Position numbers and translations under genes: made by a program. The notes under the pieces are model-generated. The model was not told where the DNA came from and did not search any database. It worked only from the letters and a program-made list of their open reading frames with translations. Below, piece by piece: positions 34,454 to 39,663 of a stretch of 39,663 bases of DNA. The number at the start of each line of letters is the position of its first letter. Positions within the stretch are counted from its first letter, which is position 1. The stretch is from NCBI GenBank assembly GCA_028355575.1, contig JAOMSY010000008.1:1-39663 (forward strand). The letters run 5' to 3'. Source of the DNA: Francisellaceae bacterium. GTDB taxonomy: Bacteria > Pseudomonadota > Gammaproteobacteria > Francisellales > Francisellaceae.

Positions 34454-35986
34454 TTATTTACCTTCTGGGCGCATATGTGGGAATAATAAAACGTCTCTAA
34501 TCGATGGTTGATCTGTAAGTAACATAACTAAACGATCGATACCTATACCTTCACCTGCGGTTGGTGGCATACCGTACTCTAGTGCGCGAATATAATCGGC
34601 ATCAAAAAACATTGCTTCTTCATCACCTTTGTCTTTGGCATTAACCTGTTCCATAAAACGTTCTGCTTGGTCTTCAGGATCATTAAGCTCGGAGAATCCA
34701 TTTGCAATTTCGCGCCCACCAACAAAAAATTCAAAACGGTCTGTGATAAAAGGGTTATTATCATTTCGACGTGCTAGAGGTGATACTTCAGCTGGATATT
34801 CCGTAATAAAGGTTGGCTGTGACAACTTCTCTTCAACTGTTTCTTCAAATATTTCAATTTGGATTTTACCTAAACCATAATGTGGTTCAATTTTAATTCC
34901 TAAATTTTCAGCAACTTTAGTGGCTGATTCAATGTTGTTGATATCATCAGCAGAAAATTGCGAGTTATATTTCAAGATTGAGTCAAAAACGCTGATTCTT
35001 TCAAATGGTTGCCCAAAATTAAATTCTTGTCCTTGGTAAGTCACTAAGGTTGTGCCAAGTACAGATTCAGTCAATTGACGTAGAAGGTCTTCAGTTAAAT
35101 CCATTAAATCTTGGTATGTTGCATACGCTTGATAAAATTCAATCATGGTGAACTCAGGATTATGACGAGTAGAAAGTCCTTCGTTTCTGAAATTACGATT
35201 AATTTCATACACACGTTCAAAACCACCTACAACAAGACGTTTTAAAAACAGTTCAGGTGCAATTCTTAAATAAAGTTGCATATCTAAGGCGTTATGATGA
35301 GTGGTAAATGGTTTAGCTGTCGCGCCACCAGGAATGCTATGCATCATGGGTGTTTCGACTTCCATGAATTTATTGTCATTGAAATATTGCCTAAAAAAGG
35401 TAATGACTTTAGATCGCGTTTGGAATACTTTGCGACTTGTTTCATTTGTAATCAAGTCAACATACCTTTGACGGTAGCGTTGTTCTTGGTCAGCGAGTCC
35501 ATGAAATTTATCTGGAAGCGGTCTTAAAGCTTTGGTTAACAGCTTAATATTGTTTGCTCTTATTGATAATTCACCCGTATTCGTTTTGAATACGTGGCCT
35601 TCAATCGCAACAATATCACCTAAGTCCCAACTTTGATTAAATTGATCAAACTGACCTTCAGGTAATAAGTTTTTACGGATATAAGCTTGAATGCGCCCAG
35701 ACATGTCTTGAATAGTTACAAAAGCAGCCTTGCCCATAATGCGTCTTAAAACCATTCGCCCGGCAATTTTATAAAGTGGTTTTTCCTCTATTGCTTCTAA
35801 ATCTTCTTTAGAGTCTTTGCCATATTTTGCTTCTAAGCACTTAGCAACAATATTCCGCTCGTATCCATTGGGAAAGGCAAGATTATTATCTCTAAGTAGT
35901 TGTAGCTTTTCTTTACGAATTGCAATTTGGGCATTTTCGTCAAGTTTTGTTTCTTGTTCAGTAGAATTTTCAGTTTTGTCAGTCAT
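34454..35986 (-). CDS. lysS: Lysyl-tRNA synthetase, class II
   Basis: Charges tRNA-Lys. The 510 residues match the bacterial class II enzyme (505 in E. coli). An N-terminal OB anticodon-binding domain ([24 protein letters not shown], region about 72-95) is followed by the class II catalytic core: the motif 1 region [10 protein letters not shown], motif 2 [20 protein letters not shown], and motif 3 [15 protein letters not shown] near the C-terminus. It follows prfB by 22 bp, the conserved prfB-lysS order of gammaproteobacteria. Confidence 0.97.
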   Translation of the reverse strand: MTDKTENSTEQETKLDENAQIAIRKEKLQLLRDNNLAFPNGYERNIVAKCLEAKYGKDSKEDLEAIEEKPLYKIAGRMVLRRIMGKAAFVTIQDMSGRIQAYIRKNLLPEGQFDQFNQSWDLGDIVAIEGHVFKTNTGELSIRANNIKLLTKALRPLPDKFHGLADQEQRYRQRYVDLITNETSRKVFQTRSKVITFFRQYFNDNKFMEVETPMMHSIPGGATAKPFTTHHNALDMQLYLRIAPELFLKRLVVGGFERVYEINRNFRNEGLSTRHNPEFTMIEFYQAYATYQDLMDLTEDLLRQLTESVLGTTLVTYQGQEFNFGQPFERISVFDSILKYNSQFSADDINNIESATKVAENLGIKIEPHYGLGKIQIEIFEETVEEKLSQPTFITEYPAEVSPLARRNDNNPFITDRFEFFVGGREIANGFSELNDPEDQAERFMEQVNAKDKGDEEAMFFDADYIRALEYGMPPTAGEGIGIDRLVMLLTDQPSIRDVLLFPHMRPEGK

Positions 35987-36008
35987 GTTTATATTCCGTC
36001 TTCTAATT

Positions 36009-37107
36009 TTATAAGCCTTGTTTCAAGCTTGCTTCAATAAATTTATTTAAATCACCATCAAGTACTGCTTGCGTATTCGTATTTTCAATACCGGTTCTTA
36101 AATCTTTAATTCGAGATTGATCTAGAACATATGAGCGTATTTGGCTGCCCCAACCAATATCAGACTTGCTGTCTTCTAATGACTGTTTTTCAGCACTACG
36201 TTTTTGCATTTCCAATTCATATAGCTTTGATTTTAGCTGCTTCATGGCTTGCGCTTTATTTTTATGTTGTGAGCGGTCATTCTGGCATTGAACAACGGTG
36301 TTAGTAGGAGTGTGCGTAATTCGTACAGCAGAGTCGGTTCTATTCACGTGCTGACCACCCGCACCAGAAGCACGATAGGTATCAATTCTTAAATCAGCTG
36401 GGTTAATATCAACTTCAACATCATCGTTAATCTCTGGCGCAACAAATACAGCCGCAAAAGAAGTATGGCGCCGATTCCCTGAGTCAAAAGGTGACTTTCT
36501 TACCAGTCTATGGACACCTGTTTCTGTTCGTAGCCAGCCATAAGCATATTCGCCACTAAATTGAATCGTACAGCTTTTAATCCCAGCGACTTCGCCATCA
36601 GAAACTTCTATCAGATCAGTTTTAAACCCATTTGCTTCACCCCACCTTAAATACATGCGCATTAACATAGAAGCCCAATCTTGAGCCTCTGTGCCGCCAG
36701 AACCTGATTGAACATCCAAAAATGCATTATTTGGATCCATCTCGTTTGCAAACATTCTTCTAAACTCAAGTTTTGCAAGTTCTGATTCATATGTTTCTAG
36801 ATCAAGAATTATCTCATTGAAAGTGTCTTGGTCATTTTCATCAACAACAATATCAAGCAAGTCGTTTGCATCGTTTAAGTTATTAATGATCCATTCAAGC
36901 CCTTCAACAACCGCCTCAAGCGCTGATTTTTCTTTACCTAGTTCTTGAGCTTTTTCAGGGTTATCCCAAATGTTAGATTCACCTAACTCGTGAGATACTT
37001 CTTCTAGTCGTTCTTTTTTCGCATCGTAGTCAAAGATACCCCCGAAGTATTTCAACTCTCGATAGCATATCTTTAATTTGAGAACGTTGTATGTTCACTT
37101 CTAGCAT
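36009..37107 (-). CDS. prfB: Peptide chain release factor 2, programmed +1 frameshift
   Basis: Recognises UGA and UAA stop codons and releases the finished peptide. The complete protein needs a frameshift: codons 1-25 run from ATG 37107 to CTT 37035-37033, ending RGYL. The next in-frame codon is TGA (37032-37030). A +1 slip drops the T at 37032 and continues with GAC, giving [12 protein letters not shown]. The product is 365 residues, as in E. coli. The reading frame beginning at 37055 alone would miss the true N-terminus. The RF2 specificity tripeptide SPF is in VRKSPFDSG, and the catalytic GGQ in [15 protein letters not shown]. First gene of the prfB-lysS-esterase group. Confidence 0.96.
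37029..37044 (-). promoter_or_regulatory. RF2 autoregulatory frameshift site
   Basis: On the minus strand CGGGGGTATCTTTGAC: an internal Shine-Dalgarno-like GGGGG, then the slippery CTT and the in-frame TGA followed by C. Known mechanism: low RF2 slows termination at UGA, favouring the slip to UUU and raising RF2 synthesis. Confidence 0.95.
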
Positions 37108-37237
37108 GGCAAATTCTTGATCATTTAAATTGCACTCAAGTATAACGAGGTTTTTTTAAAAACTCTATGGATGAACGAAGATCAGGGCTTTGATTTATAT
37201 GTTACACTGTGGTTTTTAGTTCGTGTTAAAAATAACT

Positions 37238-38443
37238 ATGTCAGGACAAAAACTTATCGTCATCGGAGCTGGTATCAGTGGTATTACAGCGGCAATAAAT
37301 GCCAAAAAATTAGGGTACGATGTTTTGGTGCTTGAGTTTAACGAATACCCTGGTGGTATTATAGATACCGATCATAAAGAAATCCCCATCGAGTTTGGCG
37401 CCCATAGCTTTTATAACTCATATAAAAATTGTCTTAAGTTGATAAAAGACTCAGCGTTTGAAGATCAAATTGTAGAAAAAAAGAAACTCCCTTTTTTATT
37501 TGATGGTAATGATCATTTCATTAGCATATTCAAATGCCTTAAGAAAATTCCTATGGCCATTGGGATGATAAAATGGTATTTAATCTCAAGATCTGGTCAG
37601 TCAGTTGGAACATATTATGCTAATATTTTTGGTCAATATAATTATCAGAATGTATTAAAATATTGTTTTAATGCAGTATTGTCACAGGATGCACATGATT
37701 TCCCTGCAGATTTATTATTCAATGTTAAAAAACGTGACAAGTCTTTGCCTAGATGTTTTAGTTTTAAAAATGGCATTCGTTCTTTCATTCAGCATTTAAT
37801 TAATTATCATCAGCTGAATATAAAATACTCTACTCAAGTAAAGCAAATAGTTAGGGATAATGGTGAGATTGTTCTAATGACTCATGCGGGTAAATTTAAA
37901 GCCGATAAGCTGGTCATCGCAAGTAATGTTGACACTGCTAGTCATTTGCTTAAGGATTTGAATCCACAAGCTTCGAAGCTGTTAAAAAATATTCCAATTT
38001 CAAGATTACTATCATGTGCTGTAGAAATTAATTCAAGTGAAATTGATATACCTTCTTTAGCTGGCATTATCGGTTCTAAAGATTCCTCTTTTTTTTCGAT
38101 TGTATCATCGGACCCATTTATTCATCCTGGATCAAAATCACGGGGATTCGTAGTTCATTTCAAATCTAGTAATGGCTTATCAAAAGAACAAATAATCCAG
38201 ATGCTATGCGCTATATTCAAAGTTAAACAAGAAGCAATTTTAGATATAAAAATAAAAGAACAATCTGTTCCAATGTTGAAAATAGGGCATCAGAATTTAG
38301 TTAAAAAAATAGATGCTGCGATGAATCAATCAAATATTTATTTAACTGGAAATTACTTTAACCGTTTAGCTGTTGAAGATTGTGTCGAACGATCACTTTC
38401 GTTGCCCCTAAAAACAAAAAAGCCAGCAGAAGCTGGCTTATAA
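37238..38443 (+). CDS. FAD-dependent oxidoreductase, protoporphyrinogen-oxidase-like
   Basis: A flavin amine-oxidase-fold protein of about 401 residues. The N-terminal FAD motif KLIVIGAGISGITAAINAKKLGYDVLVLE is followed by the second-Gly-pair segment NEYPGGIIDT. The C-terminal block IYLTGNYFNRLAVEDCVERS is the FAD-contact ending found in HemY/PPOX relatives. I prefer the ATG at 37238; an in-frame GTG at 37223 would add five residues, and neither has a good ribosome-binding site. It could be a HemY-type oxidase or a carotenoid/amine-type oxidoreductase; no haem gene is adjacent. The last codons (KKPAEAGL) lie inside a hairpin that works as terminator for the opposite strand. Confidence 0.8.
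   Translation: MSGQKLIVIGAGISGITAAINAKKLGYDVLVLEFNEYPGGIIDTDHKEIPIEFGAHSFYNSYKNCLKLIKDSAFEDQIVEKKKLPFLFDGNDHFISIFKCLKKIPMAIGMIKWYLISRSGQSVGTYYANIFGQYNYQNVLKYCFNAVLSQDAHDFPADLLFNVKKRDKSLPRCFSFKNGIRSFIQHLINYHQLNIKYSTQVKQIVRDNGEIVLMTHAGKFKADKLVIASNVDTASHLLKDLNPQASKLLKNIPISRLLSCAVEINSSEIDIPSLAGIIGSKDSSFFSIVSSDPFIHPGSKSRGFVVHFKSSNGLSKEQIIQMLCAIFKVKQEAILDIKIKEQSVPMLKIGHQNLVKKIDAAMNQSNIYLTGNYFNRLAVEDCVERSLSLPLKTKKPAEAGL
38411..38438 (-). terminator. Intrinsic terminator for the aldehyde dehydrogenase transcript
   Basis: Read on the minus strand, stem AGCCAGC (38438-38432), loop TTCT and stem GCTGGCT (38427-38421) are followed by TTTTTTGTTTTT (about 38420-38410 with one G). The plus strand lacks a T-run after the hairpin. 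It lies inside the last codons of the convergent flavoprotein gene, about 155 bp past the dehydrogenase stop. Confidence 0.82.
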
Positions 38444-38592
38444 GAATTAAGTTAGGTCTTACACTAACTTGAGGAGTAGCAAGTTCATTATACATAACAA
38501 ACATTAAAATAAAATTAATTTTTAATTAATGTACTAGGTAACCACTAAAATATTTATTATTCGTAATATGAGTGGCAGACTGAAAGGGTTGG

Positions 38593-39663
38593 TTATTTGT
38601 AAAATAACTTCAAAATGATTCTTTGAATTAACCCGCCATAGGGAGGGTAGATTAAAGAGGTAAAATTTAATTTTTGCTTAATGTGAACTGATTTTGCATG
38701 TGAAAAAGTTTTAAAGCCTTCTATACCGTGATAATGACCTAGTCCCGACTTGCCAATGCCCCCAAATGGCATGTCATCTTGAACAATGTGCATTAAAGTC
38801 TCATTAATGGTAACGCCACCACTAGATGTGTTTTGTATAACGTGATCTTGTTCTAGTTTATCTTTGTCAAAATAATAAAGCGCTAAAGGTTTTTCGTGAT
38901 TATTAATATACTGGATAACCTCATCAATTTTTTTATAACCAAGAATAGGTAATATAGGCCCAAAGATTTCTTCTTGCATAATTTTCATATCTGAATCAAC
39001 ATTGGTGATTATTGTCGGTATAAAATAATTATGAGAAATAATGCTTGAATCTTTATTTTTGATTTGCTGTCTAAATATTTGCGCACCTTTAGTTTTTGCG
39101 TCTTCAATATATTGTTCTAGGCGACTGTACTGTTCCTTATTTATAATAGATGTATATTCTTTATTCGTTAGGATTTGAGGGTAAAGTTTTGTTGTTGCTT
39201 TTTGGAATGCGCTAATGAATGTTTCTATTAAATGCTCAGGACAAAAAACATAATCTGGTGCAATACACGTTTGCCCAGAATTCAGAAGTTTCCCAAACGC
39301 TATTTTCTTAGCAGCTTTCTTTATATTTGCATTACATCCAATAATCACTGGTGATTTTCCACCAAGCTCTAAAGTCACAGGCGTCAAATTTTCCGCACAA
39401 GATCGCATAACCATTCTGCCTACTTGTGTAGAGCCTGTAAATAACATATGGTCAAATGGTAAATTTGAAAATGCTTTTGAGACTTCAATATCACCATTAA
39501 TAATTTCCACTTCTCCTTCAGGGAATGCTTCAGTCAATATTCTTGACAATATCAGGCCAGTTTTTGGCGTGTGTTCTGACATTTTAACCATGACACGATT
39601 TCCAGCTGCTAAAGCATATGCAATTGGGCCGATTGATAGATTAATTGGATAATTCCAAGGCAC
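38593..39663 (-). CDS. Aldehyde dehydrogenase, coniferyl/fatty-aldehyde type (5' end outside window)
   Basis: Oxidises aldehydes to acids with NAD(P)+. The N-terminal third is beyond the window edge; the visible 357 codons begin at the conserved PWNYP cofactor-site motif (first visible codon GTG is not a start). Within the visible part: VMVKMSEHTP with the cofactor-binding Lys, FTGSTQVGR, general-base Glu in TLELGGKSP (about residue 99), nucleophile Cys in NSGQTCIAPDY (about 133), and EEIFGPILPI. The form without an oligomerisation tail but with a hydrophobic Tyr/Pro-rich C-terminus (LIYPPYGGLIQRIILKLFYK) resembles class 3 and coniferyl aldehyde dehydrogenases, and the tail may touch the membrane. 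Confidence 0.93.
   Translation of the reverse strand: MPWNYPINLSIGPIAYALAAGNRVMVKMSEHTPKTGLILSRILTEAFPEGEVEIINGDIEVSKAFSNLPFDHMLFTGSTQVGRMVMRSCAENLTPVTLELGGKSPVIIGCNANIKKAAKKIAFGKLLNSGQTCIAPDYVFCPEHLIETFISAFQKATTKLYPQILTNKEYTSIINKEQYSRLEQYIEDAKTKGAQIFRQQIKNKDSSIISHNYFIPTIITNVDSDMKIMQEEIFGPILPILGYKKIDEVIQYINNHEKPLALYYFDKDKLEQDHVIQNTSSGGVTINETLMHIVQDDMPFGGIGKSGLGHYHGIEGFKTFSHAKSVHIKQKLNFTSLIYPPYGGLIQRIILKLFYK

Noticed and set aside
1-39663. CRISPR arrays, tRNA genes, prophage or insertion sequences
   Set aside because: No regularly spaced direct repeats, no tRNA-like T-arm context outside coding genes, and no transposase, integrase or phage structural genes were seen.

Overview
The window is AT-rich, gene-dense bacterial chromosome. 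I see no phage, insertion sequence, CRISPR array or tRNA. The gene content points to a gammaproteobacterium: a 518-residue GshA of the E. coli type, Fis, ZapE, type A RNase P RNA, DsbB, and a prfB whose +1 frameshift site lies after codon 25 as in E. coli. Low GC, short intergenic gaps and the mix of genes suggest a lineage such as the Francisella/Fastidiosibacter group or the Legionellales. That placement is inference, not demonstrated.

Layout. 1-8.3 kb: recG (5' end cut off) with a Nudix hydrolase gene, a MaoC-type hydratase, gltS, a methionine-rich outer-membrane barrel, zapE and a dGTPase. 8.3-8.7 kb is a gene-free stretch with stacked inverted repeats. 8.7-11.3 kb: a secreted DUF2147-like protein and an NAD-malic enzyme. 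11.4-18.2 kb, all minus strand: luxR-type regulator, porin-like barrel, then an efflux operon in the order outer-membrane lipoprotein, HlyD-type adaptor, and an FUSC-type pump split into two overlapping genes. 18.5-22.5 kb: a DoxX-like and a carboxymuconolactone-decarboxylase-like gene converging on a catabolic acetolactate synthase, a small secreted protein, and a second LuxR paralogue. 22.6-25.0 kb: RNase P RNA, converging with the operon lemA-htpX-small secreted protein. 25.2-30.2 kb: dsbB followed closely by an RND adaptor and pump. 30.2-33.7 kb: small coiled-coil protein, fis, gshA, a hotdog protein and a secreted protein. 33.8-37.1 kb: prfB-lysS-carboxylesterase. 37.2 kb to the end: a protoporphyrinogen-oxidase-like flavoprotein converging with an aldehyde dehydrogenase cut by the window edge.

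How they fit together. Much of the window is housekeeping: replication restart, dNTP control, translation, tRNA processing, glutathione, envelope disulfides. The accessory part is envelope-directed: two efflux systems, three outer-membrane or secreted proteins, and two paralogous LuxR-type regulators that bracket a pyruvate/acetolactate locus. The most unusual features are the twin-LuxR locus, the split FUSC pump with dyads near its regulators, the palindrome cluster at 8.36-8.46 kb, and two compact 3' arrangements: a protein stop codon inside the terminal helix of rnpB, and a terminator inside the end of a convergent coding region.
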